Source of the DNA: Paraglaciecola marina
Lineage (GTDB): Bacteria > Pseudomonadota > Gammaproteobacteria > Enterobacterales > Alteromonadaceae
Assembly: GCF_004360155.1 (NCBI RefSeq)
Contig: NZ_SAIS01000010.1
Span: forward strand, 124,001 to 188,000
DNA length: 64,000 nucleotides
Direction: 5' to 3'
Shown: piece after piece, positions 1 to 9,451 of the stretch
How the letters are laid out: the number at the start of each line of letters is the position of its first letter
Numbering within the stretch: the stretch's first letter is position 1
Notes under the pieces: model-generated
What the model saw: only the letters and a program-made list of their open reading frames with translations
Databases searched by the model: none
Told to the model about the DNA's origin: nothing
Translations under genes and position numbers: made by a program

Positions 1-157
1 GATGTTGTGAAGCTTGCTGTGTCATTAATTCTTTAATAGTGAGTTCTTTTTCATCTTCTTTTTTATCACTAACCTGCTTCTCATTGAAATATTTTGCAAC
101 AAAAAAGCCTATCACCATACCTACAACCAATAACAAAATGCCTACTAACCAATCCAT
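1..157 (-). CDS. zapG: ZapG/YhcB-like inner-membrane protein (DUF1043), 3' end outside window
   Basis: The reverse complement opens with ATG at 157 and stays open to the window edge, giving 52 residues. The protein begins MDWLVGILLLVVGMVIGFF, a single N-terminal membrane anchor, followed by a charged Lys/Glu-rich stretch that looks like the start of a coiled coil. This is the architecture of YhcB/ZapG (DUF1043), an inner-membrane protein linked to cell-envelope growth and division in gammaproteobacteria. An AGGAG-type ribosome site lies 6-10 bases upstream of the ATG. The gene is divergent from zapE, the same arrangement as yhcB/yhcM in enterobacteria, which supports the call. The C-terminal part is not in the window. 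Confidence 0.8.
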   Translation of the reverse strand, partial: MDWLVGILLLVVGMVIGFFVAKYFNEKQVSDKKEDEKELTIKELMTQQASQH

Positions 158-391
158 AAAAACTCCTACATTTATTTACTATTGCAAAAAGGCTCAGCTG
201 TTTAAATTCAAACGGCAGAAATGCCTAGAGCCTAAGAGCAATGTTTGTTTAATATTGTTATTATACGCTCTGCAATTTCAATGCGGTCTTTTTATTTGAA
301 TTCAAGTGTAAATGAATGATGAAAATATAAGATTCATTCATACACGTTTTCATCTGTAATAGGCATATAACGATAGGAAACTCGGGTAAAT

Positions 392-1498
392 ATGTCCACA
401 CAGACACCTTGGCAAAAATATCAACTTGATCTTCAAGAGCAAGATTTTCAATACGATGCAGCGCAAGAAAACGCAGTAAAAGAATTACAACGTCTCTTTG
501 AAGAGCTTACGCACCCTGAACAGAAACGTACTTGGCGTATTAAATTACAAAATCGTTTTGGAAAAGGAATGACCAAACCTTCGATACAAGGTATTTATTT
601 TTGGGGAGGGGTAGGGCGAGGTAAAACCTATTTGGTGGATACCTTCTATGAATGTCTACCTTTTAAAAGAAAAATGCGTATCCATTTTCACCGCTTTATG
701 CACAGGGTTCATCAGGAAATGCGTGCTTTAGATGGCCAGTCAGATCCTTTAAAAATAATCGCTAAAAAATTTGCAGCTGAAACCAAAGTCATTTGTTTTG
801 ATGAGTTTTTTGTGTCCGATATAACAGATGCAATGATTTTGGGTACCTTGATGGAGGCTTTATTTGGCCATGGCATTGTATTAGTGGCAACCTCTAACAT
901 AGTGCCAGATGAACTTTATAAAAACGGTTTACAGCGCGCTAGGTTTTTACCTGCTATTGAGCTAATTAATCAAAATACCCGCATAGTTAATGTTGATAGT
1001 GGCGTAGATTACCGCCTGAGAACCCTACAACAAGCTGAAATATTTCATCACCCTTTAGATGACAAAGCGAATGAAAACTTACATCGCTACTTTAAAGATT
1101 TGGCGCCAGAGAAAGGCACAGAAAACCAATCTATCGAAATAGAAGGCAGGCTGATCTCAGCCATTAATTATGCTGAAGGTGTAGTGATGTTTGAGTTCAG
1201 GGCAGTGTGTGATGGTCCCAGAAGTCAAACAGACTATATGGAGATAAGCCGCTTTTATCACACAGTTTTACTCGCCAATGTAGAACAAATGGGACAGGCC
1301 ACTGATGATATCGCTAGGCGCTTTATAGCTATGGTTGATGAATTCTATGAACGTAACGTTAAGTTAATTATTTCTGCGGAAGTCCCTTTAGAGTCACTGT
1401 ACTCTGAAGGGCAATTAAACTTTGAATTTAGACGCTGCTTAAGTCGTTTAAAAGAAATGCAATCTCACGACTATTTGGCCTTAGAGCATATTCCATAG
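392..1498 (+). CDS. zapE: Cell division ATPase ZapE (AFG1 family)
   Basis: This 368-residue protein has a P-loop GGVGRGKT at residues 72-79 and a Walker B segment VICFDEFF at 133-140, as expected for the AFG1/LACE1-like ATPases. ZapE is a cytoplasmic ATPase that associates with the FtsZ ring; E. coli ZapE (YhcM) is of similar length (about 375 residues). The ATG start at 392 gives an N-terminus (PWQKYQLDL) typical of the family. It stands alone on the plus strand, divergent from the zapG-like gene. Confidence 0.95.
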   Translation: MSTQTPWQKYQLDLQEQDFQYDAAQENAVKELQRLFEELTHPEQKRTWRIKLQNRFGKGMTKPSIQGIYFWGGVGRGKTYLVDTFYECLPFKRKMRIHFHRFMHRVHQEMRALDGQSDPLKIIAKKFAAETKVICFDEFFVSDITDAMILGTLMEALFGHGIVLVATSNIVPDELYKNGLQRARFLPAIELINQNTRIVNVDSGVDYRLRTLQQAEIFHHPLDDKANENLHRYFKDLAPEKGTENQSIEIEGRLISAINYAEGVVMFEFRAVCDGPRSQTDYMEISRFYHTVLLANVEQMGQATDDIARRFIAMVDEFYERNVKLIISAEVPLESLYSEGQLNFEFRRCLSRLKEMQSHDYLALEHIP

Positions 1499-1632
1499 GG
1501 ACTCATTGCAAGTATGTTCTAAAGGGAGGATTGCTTTTGTACTCTGTCTAGAATATCGGTAAAATCAAGATACAAAAGCTAGTTTGAGTTGGTTCGAGCA
1601 ATAGGCTCGTTATTAAAAAAGAGAATAATTTA

Positions 1633-2358
1633 ATGGGAAGAAAGTTCGAAGTTCGTAAGGTCTCCATGGCAAAAACCGCTGGAGCAAAAACCAAGGTATA
1701 TTCTAAATACGGTAAAGAAATTTATGTAGTTGCTAAAAATGGTGGAACCGATCCACAGGCAAATTTATCGTTACGTCGATTGATTGAAAAAGCTAAAAAA
1801 GATCAGGTGCCAAGCCATGTAATTGATAAAGCAATTGATAAAGCCGCTGGCGGCGCGGGTGAAGATTATGTACCTGCACGTTACGAAGGTTTTGGCCCTG
1901 GTGGTTGCATGGTTATCGTTGATTGCTTAACTGATAACAACAATAGAACCATTACAGATGTGCGTAACTGCTTTACTAAAACAGGCTCAAAATTAGGTGT
2001 TGAAGGTACAGTAGGACATATGTTCGACCATCAAGCTGTTTTCGCTTTTAATGGCGATGATGAAGATGCTGTGCTTGAAGTATTAATGGAAGCTGACGTT
2101 GATGTGACTGAAGTGGAAGGGGAAGACGGAGTTATAACCGTATATGCCCCCCATACTGAGTACAATAATACTCGCAAAGCCTTAATGGATAACGATCCTG
2201 AGCTTAAATTTGAAGCAGAAGAAATTACGTTTATCCCACAAACTGAATCAGCAGTAAGCGGTGACGATGTCGCAAATTTTGATAAATTTATGGATATGCT
2301 AGAAGACTGTGATGATGTGCAGCATGTTTATCACAATGCTGTTGTAGAAAGAGAGTAG
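1633..2358 (+). CDS. yeeN: YebC/PmpR/TACO1 family protein, YeeN type
   Basis: The 241-residue product belongs to the YebC/PmpR/TACO1 family. The N-terminus MGRKFE, the segment [13 protein letters not shown] (residues about 59-71) and the EGFGPGG motif (about 84-90) match E. coli YeeN more closely than E. coli YebC, which starts MAGHSKW. The family was long annotated as DNA-binding transcription regulators; more recent work on relatives points to translation, helping ribosomes through difficult sequences. The C-terminal region ends DDVQHVYHN, the usual family ending. The annotated ATG at 1633 is preferred over the internal ATG at 1666 because MGRK is the family N-terminus. A terminator follows at once. 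Confidence 0.9.
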   Translation: MGRKFEVRKVSMAKTAGAKTKVYSKYGKEIYVVAKNGGTDPQANLSLRRLIEKAKKDQVPSHVIDKAIDKAAGGAGEDYVPARYEGFGPGGCMVIVDCLTDNNNRTITDVRNCFTKTGSKLGVEGTVGHMFDHQAVFAFNGDDEDAVLEVLMEADVDVTEVEGEDGVITVYAPHTEYNNTRKALMDNDPELKFEAEEITFIPQTESAVSGDDVANFDKFMDMLEDCDDVQHVYHNAVVERE

Positions 2359-2380
2359 CAGGTAATTTTACTTCTGATTT

Positions 2381-2406
2381 AAAGCCCTTTTGTTAGGGCT
2401 TTTTTT
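2381..2406 (+). terminator. Rho-independent terminator after the yeeN-type gene
   Basis: Arms AAAGCCC (2381-2387) and GGGCTTT (2396-2402) form a perfect 7-bp stem with an 8-nt loop, followed by a T run to 2406. It lies 22 bases after the stop of the yebC-family gene. Confidence 0.85.
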
Positions 2407-2537
2407 ATGCTTGAATTTCATGTGATTAGCCAATTCGAAGCCATGACTGTAGGGTATTGCTCAATGGTATTTTTTCCGTTAGCTTATAGAATTAACATAC
2501 CCATTTATACGTAACACTCATAGGATTAAATATTTAA

Positions 2538-4427
2538 ATGCAAAGTTGTAAGCGTTTCATTGTTTTGTTGTTACTCATAAAATTTGGGATAGGGAGCCTT
2601 TGCTTTGGGGCGGTAGTTCAAGATGAATTTCTATATTCTCATGCATTAAAACTAGAAACGTTTTCTGAAATACAGGCCCAATTACAAGGTAATATAGTCA
2701 GATCTGCTTCCATTAGCGACCAAATAGAAGCTCAGTTTTCTCTTGCTACTCTTTACATGAACTACGACCGAGTTGACTTGCTACAGCCTCTTCTAGAGGA
2801 GTTGAAAAAACATAACCTTGAGCAACAAGTTAGCCCAGACGCAATCAAGTGGCATATTTTGAATGGCTACGCATATTATTTCAGTAGTCAATATGGGGTA
2901 GCTGAAGGCTTTTTTAATCACGCATTCAGTATATTTAAAAAGCTACAAGAAGAAAGAAAAACAACCGAACAAGTCAATTATTTGTATGCGGTATTAACTC
3001 TTTACGCTTCTTTAAATTCCGCTTTTTTGCAAAATTATTCTGACGCCTTGGTGCAATTAACTTCTCTGAATGTTGATGCTCAATCATCAAATTGGCCTCT
3101 GGTTAGCGGAATGAGTTTATATCACCTTGGCATAATAAATTATGAGTTAAAAAATTATGAGCAGGCCCTCGAATTCTACCGTTCATCTAAACTTGCTTTT
3201 CCACAGAAAGCTAAGCATTTTATTGCCTTGGCTGAAATGGGCGAAGCTCAGATGATAAATATTGTTGGAGAGCGTCAGGAAGCATTTAGTTTGCTGGATA
3301 ACGCCATAGTTACTCTATTAAAGCTTGAAGATAAAAGTGCTCTGGCTTTTGCATATCTGTTGAAATCTTACTTCTATAGTAAAGATGAAAACCACCCAGA
3401 ATCTTTACGCTGGATTGCAAAGTCAGTTCAGATACGAGAGCAGTTAGGTAATGTTAAAGATATAGCTAATGCGTATGTTCATTATGCTGATATTCTTTTT
3501 GAAAACAATAAGTTAGAAGAAGGGTTGGAGTATGCCAAAAGAGCAAGCGAATTAGTAGCTGACACTGATGACCTTGCTGGTCAATGGGATGCATACGCAA
3601 TTTACGCTGTACTGTTAAGCGAAAGTGGTGATTACCAGCAAGCTTTCGAATATATGTCGAAATCAGAACGTGCTTTATTGGCGAAGGCGAGATTAGATAT
3701 TACTGCAGAGACTGCTCGATTGAATTCAGAATTTAATTTACAAAAAGAGCAATTGAATAATCAATATTTAGATGAAAAAAACAAGCGACTAGAACTAAAG
3801 CTAATTCAAGAGCAGCGTATGCAAGTTCGTCAGTCCTGGGCTATTTTTGGACTTTTGATGTTTGTTGCAATCATTCTACTTATGCTTGCAGTAATTTATA
3901 AGCTTTATATAAACAATAAAAAACTGGCAAATATAGATTCATTAACAGGTCTGCCTAATCGTAGATGTATATTCGAAGTTGGCGAGCGTTTATTCAACAC
4001 TAGTCAGAGATATGAGCAAAGTTTGTGTTTACTCATGATTGATGTAGATAATTTTAAACTGATTAATGATACCTATGGCCATGACATGGGGGATGAGGCC
4101 CTTAAATTTTTAGCTAGCGTATTTAACTCCGCGCTTCGTAAGTCGGATTGTATTGGGCGGATAGGCGGAGAAGAGTTTTTGATCATTTTGCCTAACAGCA
4201 GTGAGCAAGGGGGGATATTGTTAGCCAATCGCTTAATAGAGGACAACGCTAGACAGTTTGGTCAAAGTGGTATGCCATTGAAAAGTCTGACCTTTAGCAT
4301 TGGTTTAGTCAATAATAACTCAAACTTTTCTTCTTTTTATGAGCTTGTAAAAGTAGCTGATGATGCGTTATATAAAGCAAAAAATGGCGGGCGTAATCAA
4401 GTGCAGGTTGCACCCAGTAACGATTAA
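2538..4427 (+). CDS. Membrane diguanylate cyclase with periplasmic TPR-like sensor region
   Basis: The 629-residue protein has an N-terminal signal/anchor segment (about 7-25), a long alpha-helical TPR-like region predicted in the periplasm (about 40-400), a coiled-coil stretch (about 390-425), one membrane helix (about 432-455) and a C-terminal GGDEF domain starting LTGLPNRR. The active site is GGEEF (residues 543-547), with a canonical RxxD inhibitory site (R534 to D537) exactly five residues ahead. It should therefore make cyclic di-GMP from two GTP and be feedback inhibited. It stands alone, so the input signal is not indicated by neighbours. The TPR assignment comes from the helical repeat pattern, for example the segments around 110-135 and 340-370. 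Confidence 0.9.
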   Translation: MQSCKRFIVLLLLIKFGIGSLCFGAVVQDEFLYSHALKLETFSEIQAQLQGNIVRSASISDQIEAQFSLATLYMNYDRVDLLQPLLEELKKHNLEQQVSPDAIKWHILNGYAYYFSSQYGVAEGFFNHAFSIFKKLQEERKTTEQVNYLYAVLTLYASLNSAFLQNYSDALVQLTSLNVDAQSSNWPLVSGMSLYHLGIINYELKNYEQALEFYRSSKLAFPQKAKHFIALAEMGEAQMINIVGERQEAFSLLDNAIVTLLKLEDKSALAFAYLLKSYFYSKDENHPESLRWIAKSVQIREQLGNVKDIANAYVHYADILFENNKLEEGLEYAKRASELVADTDDLAGQWDAYAIYAVLLSESGDYQQAFEYMSKSERALLAKARLDITAETARLNSEFNLQKEQLNNQYLDEKNKRLELKLIQEQRMQVRQSWAIFGLLMFVAIILLMLAVIYKLYINNKKLANIDSLTGLPNRRCIFEVGERLFNTSQRYEQSLCLLMIDVDNFKLINDTYGHDMGDEALKFLASVFNSALRKSDCIGRIGGEEFLIILPNSSEQGGILLANRLIEDNARQFGQSGMPLKSLTFSIGLVNNNSNFSSFYELVKVADDALYKAKNGGRNQVQVAPSND

Positions 4428-4705
4428 CCAATTGGTACTTTAATGTTTTCACTACTCCTGATGCGAATTCATGGTTAACCATCAATACAGCAATTTTTTC
4501 GAGGCTTTGTAGTCTTTACTCACTAGCAATTAATTGAATTAGAAACAGCATACAATCCTAATGGTTGAGAAATTATACAAATAGCCATAGCTGCAAATCC
4601 AGTTATTCAACTATTTAAAACCCTACGCCGATAAGCCAATTTTAACCTTTATTTATAGTAGGGTTAGGTTGAACCATAAACACAGTGTTCATTCAGTTGA
4701 AGGGG

Positions 4706-5878
4706 TTAAATATTGTGGTTTTTTAACATGCTTCGCCAGATATCGGCCCATCCAGGCTCTTTACCAAATAGAGTGATGTTTGCTCTAAAAACACGCGTAG
4801 CAAAAAGGCGAACATAATAAATACCTACCACTAAAAATAATAGCGAAAGTGCGATATGCCATAGAGGTACACTCATAGAAGCAATACGCATTGGCATAAA
4901 GCTTATTGACGTAAGTGGGAGTAATGATAGTACTTTGGCTACTTGGCCATTGGGCTCGCCCATAATAATAAATACTAACATCACTGGCACCATAGGTAGC
5001 ATCATCAGACCTGTTTTTCCTGAGTGATTCGGATCATCTATGGTGGCTGCAAAACCCACAAATACGTAATTCCAAAACAATACGCCTAGTACACAAAACA
5101 AAATTAATTGGGATATGACCGCAGCGGATACATTGAGATTTTGGCCGCCATCTGAAAATACAGAAATACCCGAAAATACAATCAACATCATCAAACTGGT
5201 GGTGATAAGACTTTTAAAACTAGATAAACATAAACCTAAGGCTTTACCGTCTACCCACTGCTGGTGGTTGATGCAGGTTAGTAATTGCTCGGTAATACGG
5301 TGTTGCTTTTCTTGTGTGACTGAAGTGAAGCATAACCCAAAGCTACTAAATACTGCCATGGCGCTGAGCACAGAGGCAAGTATCGCGAGGGTTTTGACGT
5401 TACCACCTACTATTTTTTCTGCTTGGTTTATAAGGTTTAATGTAATCGGGTTTTCAAGTTTCTTTAGTTGTTCGTTGCTGACGCCCATCTCTTGTAGCAA
5501 TATCGACTTTTGAGCATCGATAAGATTTTTTTTGAGCTCTTCTTGCCAACTGCTTTGTTGAGAAACATACAGAGTGTAGACGCCACTTTTTTCTACCTTT
5601 AGCACCCCATCTAGGTGTGTGTGTTCTATTTCATCTAAGAGCTGTTCTGTTGTGAGTGCAGAAGTCAACGTGGATAACGAAAACTTGTTATCGAGTTCAG
5701 TATTTATCTCTCCAATAACCGCAAGGTTAACGACTTTCTGAGTGCTATTTTTATCCCACACTTGCACCGCAAATATGGCCCCATAAATGGTTAACATAAC
5801 TAGGTAGCTAATGATGTCTTGCTTCCATTTAAAGTTACGCATAAATTCCCAGCGGGCAACTAGCAATATCTTATCCAT
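4706..5878 (-). CDS. ABC-2 type transporter permease (NatB-like)
   Basis: This 390-residue membrane protein has one helix near the N-terminus (about 22-40), an extracytoplasmic domain (about 42-160) and about five further helices to residue 365. This is the ABC-2 export permease layout of NatB-type proteins. Its start overlaps the 3' end of the upstream ATPase gene by 8 bases, so the two are translationally coupled and form one exporter. NatAB was described as a sodium exporter in Bacillus, but many relatives export other compounds, so the substrate is left open. Confidence 0.88.
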   Translation of the reverse strand: MDKILLVARWEFMRNFKWKQDIISYLVMLTIYGAIFAVQVWDKNSTQKVVNLAVIGEINTELDNKFSLSTLTSALTTEQLLDEIEHTHLDGVLKVEKSGVYTLYVSQQSSWQEELKKNLIDAQKSILLQEMGVSNEQLKKLENPITLNLINQAEKIVGGNVKTLAILASVLSAMAVFSSFGLCFTSVTQEKQHRITEQLLTCINHQQWVDGKALGLCLSSFKSLITTSLMMLIVFSGISVFSDGGQNLNVSAAVISQLILFCVLGVLFWNYVFVGFAATIDDPNHSGKTGLMMLPMVPVMLVFIIMGEPNGQVAKVLSLLPLTSISFMPMRIASMSVPLWHIALSLLFLVVGIYYVRLFATRVFRANITLFGKEPGWADIWRSMLKNHNI

Positions 5879-6791
5879 TGTGAGTTCCTTGAATGCTATT
5901 TATATAAATGTCATGCAGGCTGGGCTGGTGAATTTGTAAGCCTTCTATTTGGTGGGATGTGAGCATAGTTTGTAAAAACTGTGGGACATGGCAATCATGA
6001 GATAGGGTGAACTTGATGCTGTTGTTATTTAGACTGCTTGTTTTTATCAATTGTTCACTTAAAGGGAAACCACCTAATGTAACTGGGTCGCTGAATTGTA
6101 CGATTAGGCTATTTCCTAACTTGGCGGACTCTCTTATTTCTTGCATCTCTCCATATAAAGCTGCTTTACCATGGTTCATTAGTAAAAATCTATCGGCTAG
6201 CTTTTCAACTAGAGACATTTGATGGGCACTCAGAATGATAGTGGTGCCTTGTTGTTTAAGAGTTTGAAGAAACTGAATTACCTTTTCTTGGTTGATGGGA
6301 TCTAAACCAGAGAAGGGCTCATCTAAAAATACAATTTTGGGCTGATGGATAATGGCACTAATGAGTTGTACTTTTTGCTGATTACCTTTCGATAAAGATT
6401 TGAGCTGGTCTTTTTTTCGCTCATTTAACTCAAAAACTGTTAACCATTTCTCAGCTTGGGTATGTGTCTCAGATTTACTCATGCCCTTTAATTGGCCCAT
6501 ATAGACTAGGGTATCTATGATTGAACTTTCTTGATACAAGCCTCGCTCTTCAGGTAAGTAACCGAATAATTCGCTAGATAAGGTAATAGTTTGATTTTGA
6601 TCATCGAAAAACTGAATGTTTCCGGTATCAGGGTACGTTAAGCCAATTAGCATTCTTATGGTTGATGACTTACCCGCACCATTTGGGCCAAGTAATGCAA
6701 AAATTTCCCCTGAATGAACCTCAAATGATAGGTCGTCTACAGCTAAAATTTCTACATATTGCTTTTTGACTTGATTTACCGATAGACGCAT
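5871..6791 (-). CDS. ABC transporter ATP-binding protein (NatA-like)
   Basis: The 306-residue ATPase has Walker A GPNGAGKSS at residues 35-43, a signature loop of the variant form LSKGNQQK, and Walker B IVFLDEPFSGLDP. The LSKGN signature and the C-terminal extension after about residue 215 are usual in ATPases serving ABC-2 exporters. It is the first gene of a two-gene operon with the NatB-like permease and shares 8 bases with it. The product is cytoplasmic and bound to the permease. Confidence 0.92.
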   Translation of the reverse strand: MRLSVNQVKKQYVEILAVDDLSFEVHSGEIFALLGPNGAGKSSTIRMLIGLTYPDTGNIQFFDDQNQTITLSSELFGYLPEERGLYQESSIIDTLVYMGQLKGMSKSETHTQAEKWLTVFELNERKKDQLKSLSKGNQQKVQLISAIIHQPKIVFLDEPFSGLDPINQEKVIQFLQTLKQQGTTIILSAHQMSLVEKLADRFLLMNHGKAALYGEMQEIRESAKLGNSLIVQFSDPVTLGGFPLSEQLIKTSSLNNNSIKFTLSHDCHVPQFLQTMLTSHQIEGLQIHQPSLHDIYINSIQGTHNG

Positions 6792-6890
6792 ACTTTATTC
6801 CTTGAATTAGCTACGTCTATGGTAATTGACAGCGGCTTGCTATAACAGCAACCTTTTAAAGTAAGTGTTGCAAAATATTTGTGGGATTTA

Positions 6891-7895
6891 TTATAAGTTC
6901 ACAATTTGGTCTAACAACCCAATCATTAACTTTGTTCCTGTACCTGATGCGATACCATCAAATACATTTTCAACATTTTTACCTTGTTGGCCGCCGGCTA
7001 AATCACTGATTGAACGGATAATGACCCAGTCTACATCGTTTATGAAGCATACTTGGCCAACAGCGGCAGATTCCATTTCAGACACCTGAGCGGTATAAAC
7101 TCTTTGTAGCCACTGGCGATAGTCTGCATTATCTAGAAATACTGAGCCTGTTACACCATTGCCCCCAACTTTTATTTGAATAGGGTGGCCTGATGGCATT
7201 TTTATTGGGCTAACTGCCGCGACTGCTTTTTTAGTTAATTCAATTAACTCTGGTGTAGCTGTAAAGTAAGGCATTTGTTTGGGGGTATCCCAGCCTTCTT
7301 TTACAACGGCCATTTCTTCTGGGTGAATAAAGCCATAGTTTTCATATTTTGGTGCGTGAGGGTCTTTTAGTTCTCTTGCTTTATATCGGGCGAGAGCTGC
7401 TTCATAGTAGTCTGGTAGTATGAATTCTCCTGCTTCTTTTTTATCGGGGTTTACGTACACAGATTCATCATGAAAATACCAACGTTCAGGTATGGCTATA
7501 TCCCCCGGTTGGAATTCTGGATTAATTGCTCCGGCTATACCCATCATCACTACTCTATCAATAGGAAAATAATCGAGGGCCATTTGCATTGTCATTGCCG
7601 CATTAGGAACGCTGATCCCTGTGGTAAAAATAACAATGGGTTCACCCTTATAGGTTCCCAATTGATATTTAACGCCTTTAATTGTGATAGTTTCAGTAAT
7701 TTGGGCATCGTCTAGCTTGCTGAATGCATGATCTATCGCTTTTATTTCAGGCTCATAAGCTGCAACAATGGCAGTCCATTTATTTTCAACGGTAAACTCT
7801 TTTGGGCCGTATTTTTGAGTTTTAGCAATAATCTGACTACTAAAAAGTACAAGGCAATGAAGCATGAGTAGGTGAATGAATAATTTGTTTAACAT
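6891..7895 (-). CDS. Secreted nucleoside phosphorylase-fold protein (MTA/SAH nucleosidase-like)
   Basis: The 334-residue protein starts with a hydrophobic signal peptide (about 1-24, ending near SQIIAKT) and then carries a PNP/UDP phosphorylase domain. It shows the phosphorylase-type glycine region (MGIAGAI, about 118-124), the purine/ribose-binding motif SEMESAAV, and RSISDLAGG near the C-terminus, where MTA/SAH nucleosidases place their catalytic Asp. Such enzymes split N-glycosidic bonds of nucleosides. The domain carries long insertions compared with the roughly 230-residue cytoplasmic MTAN. The signal peptide suggests periplasmic processing of nucleosides. Relatives are often named purine nucleoside permease, a label not supported here since no membrane helices follow the signal. 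Confidence 0.8.
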   Translation of the reverse strand: MLNKLFIHLLMLHCLVLFSSQIIAKTQKYGPKEFTVENKWTAIVAAYEPEIKAIDHAFSKLDDAQITETITIKGVKYQLGTYKGEPIVIFTTGISVPNAAMTMQMALDYFPIDRVVMMGIAGAINPEFQPGDIAIPERWYFHDESVYVNPDKKEAGEFILPDYYEAALARYKARELKDPHAPKYENYGFIHPEEMAVVKEGWDTPKQMPYFTATPELIELTKKAVAAVSPIKMPSGHPIQIKVGGNGVTGSVFLDNADYRQWLQRVYTAQVSEMESAAVGQVCFINDVDWVIIRSISDLAGGQQGKNVENVFDGIASGTGTKLMIGLLDQIVNL

Positions 7896-8075
7896 TTGGG
7901 TTTCCTCTTATTTGAAACTTACGCAGCCAATAGAATGAGCGTGCATTTATTATTGTTTAGTGTTTAATTGAGAAGTTATCTATTAATTACATTTTAACGG
8001 AGTGTCGGCTCCTTAATTTTGAATTATTAAGTCATAGCTTTAGGCTTAGTGTTAAGTATTCTAGAACTCTTTAAG

Positions 8076-8630
8076 TTACTTTCCTATAAGTCTAAGGAAC
8101 TCATTTCGTGTAGCGTCTGATGAACGCATTGAACCGAGCATGACTGATGTTATCATCGAAGAGTTTTGTTTTTGTACGCCTCGCATCATCATACACATAT
8201 GTTTTCCTTCCATAATTACGCCAACGCCGGTAGCCCCTGTTATTTCTTGAACAGCATCTGCAATCTGTTTGGTTAGCCCTTCTTGAATTTGAAGCCTTCT
8301 TGAAAACATATCAACGATTCGGGCGAATTTTGATAAACCTAAAACTTTACCTTGAGGTAAGTAGGCAATATGACAACGGCCGATAAATGGAAGCATGTGG
8401 TGCTCACATAATGAATAAAATTCAATATCTTGCACTATCACCATTTCATCGCTATCGGCTTCAAAAATAGCGCCATTGACGACATCTTCTAAGTTTTTTT
8501 CATAACCATCGGTAAGAAATTGCATGGCCTTTGCGGCGCGCTTGGGAGTATCTACTAAGCCACCACGATTCACATCCTCACCTAAAATTTCGAGAATACT
8601 TGAATAGTGATCAGCTAATTTATTTGGCAT
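8076..8630 (-). CDS. folE: GTP cyclohydrolase I
   Basis: The 184-residue enzyme converts GTP to 7,8-dihydroneopterin triphosphate, the first step of folate synthesis. Zinc ligands of the family are visible: C75 and H78 in the CEHH motif and C146 in the HMCMMMRG motif. The length is that of the short bacterial form (E. coli FolE is 222). It is cytoplasmic and probably a homodecamer by family precedent. No other folate gene adjoins it, and it is followed on the same strand by the unrelated secreted phosphorylase-fold gene. Confidence 0.95.
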   Translation of the reverse strand: MPNKLADHYSSILEILGEDVNRGGLVDTPKRAAKAMQFLTDGYEKNLEDVVNGAIFEADSDEMVIVQDIEFYSLCEHHMLPFIGRCHIAYLPQGKVLGLSKFARIVDMFSRRLQIQEGLTKQIADAVQEITGATGVGVIMEGKHMCMMMRGVQKQNSSMITSVMLGSMRSSDATRNEFLRLIGK

Positions 8631-8781
8631 GAAGTTGGCTCTTAGAGGGGTTGTTAGTGGTATCTTGCTAATTTTTGGTTAGATAAATACCGAATTAATT
8701 GGCCAATGGTAACATTTTCTATTGAATGGAATAAATACCGCTGTCACGGCATTATCATATTTATGTTTAGAACAATCGCCT

Positions 8782-8964
8782 TTAACGAGTTTTATTTGAC
8801 GGTGACAAAGAAGATCGAACTTCAAAAAGGTAAAGGTCTAATTCTTTTTTAGCTGTTTCGTAATCTTTAGCGTACTCTTTTGAAGCGGTATCGTTTTTGT
8901 ATGCTTCGAAAGCATCATCTGCTCTCCCCATCAATTCTTTAAGTTTATTTTTATTGAAATCCAT
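8782..8964 (-). CDS. Small conserved-looking protein of unknown function (60 aa)
   Basis: The frame from ATG 8964 encodes 60 residues rich in Lys, Glu, Asp and Ala, with no membrane segment and no cysteine. The pattern (for example LKELMGRADDAFEAY) suggests a soluble amphipathic helix pair. It lies 36 bases downstream of hemJ on the same strand and before folE, and a weak AAGTGA ribosome site precedes it. No family is recognised. The biased, protein-like composition supports a real gene, but a chance frame cannot be excluded. Confidence 0.6.
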   Translation of the reverse strand: MDFNKNKLKELMGRADDAFEAYKNDTASKEYAKDYETAKKELDLYLFEVRSSLSPSNKTR

Positions 8965-9000
8965 ATCATTTCACTTAGTTAAGAATAGAGAATCAACTCT

Positions 9001-9429
9001 TTACACATACTTTACTACTGCTAACCCAATAATTGCGAGAACTATTAATACTGGAGACTCATTTAAAAATCTATAAAACTTTGCAGAATGCTTATTTTCA
9101 TCCTTAGCAAATGCCCTCATTATAAAAAATAAATAGATATGATAAACGTAAAGTACTGACACTAAAGCTAATTTTATATGTAGCCAATGTGCGGCTGCAA
9201 ACCATTGGGCACCGTAAAGTGTGATCAACCATATACCTAATATTAAGGTTAAAATGGCAAAAGGTGTGATAAAAAACCATAATCGCCTTTCCATTACTTT
9301 AAATTGGTCTTTTACAGCCTGATTGTTAGTTAAAGTATGATAAATAAATAGTCTAGGTAAATAAAAAATACCTGCCATCCATGCAACCATAAAAAACAGG
9401 TGGAAGGCTTTTATATACAGCAATGTCAT
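9001..9429 (-). CDS. hemJ: Protoporphyrinogen IX oxidase HemJ
   Basis: This 142-residue integral membrane protein has four predicted helices and the HemJ signature at its N-terminus: the conserved His (residue 10) in KAFHLFF, then WMAGIFYLPRLFIYH. HemJ oxidises protoporphyrinogen IX to protoporphyrin IX in haem synthesis and replaces HemG or HemY in many proteobacteria. The length matches the family (about 140-150). It lies 22 bases after the CLC gene on the same strand and may be cotranscribed with it. Confidence 0.9.
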   Translation of the reverse strand: MTLLYIKAFHLFFMVAWMAGIFYLPRLFIYHTLTNNQAVKDQFKVMERRLWFFITPFAILTLILGIWLITLYGAQWFAAAHWLHIKLALVSVLYVYHIYLFFIMRAFAKDENKHSAKFYRFLNESPVLIVLAIIGLAVVKYV

Positions 9430-9451
9430 ATTTTACTCGCATAGGGGCCAG

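Noticed and set aside
39-299. Plus-strand 86-residue frame at the left edge
   Set aside because: It overlaps the start of the zapG-like gene on the other strand, has low-complexity Ser/Thr/Lys content and no family resemblance.
4619-4665. Inverted repeat AACCCTAC / GTAGGGTT after the ABC permease gene as a terminator
   Set aside because: The loop is about 31 bases and no T run follows on the minus strand.
5115-5513. 132-residue frame antisense to the ABC permease
   Set aside because: It is nested in the permease gene and shows no recognisable domain.
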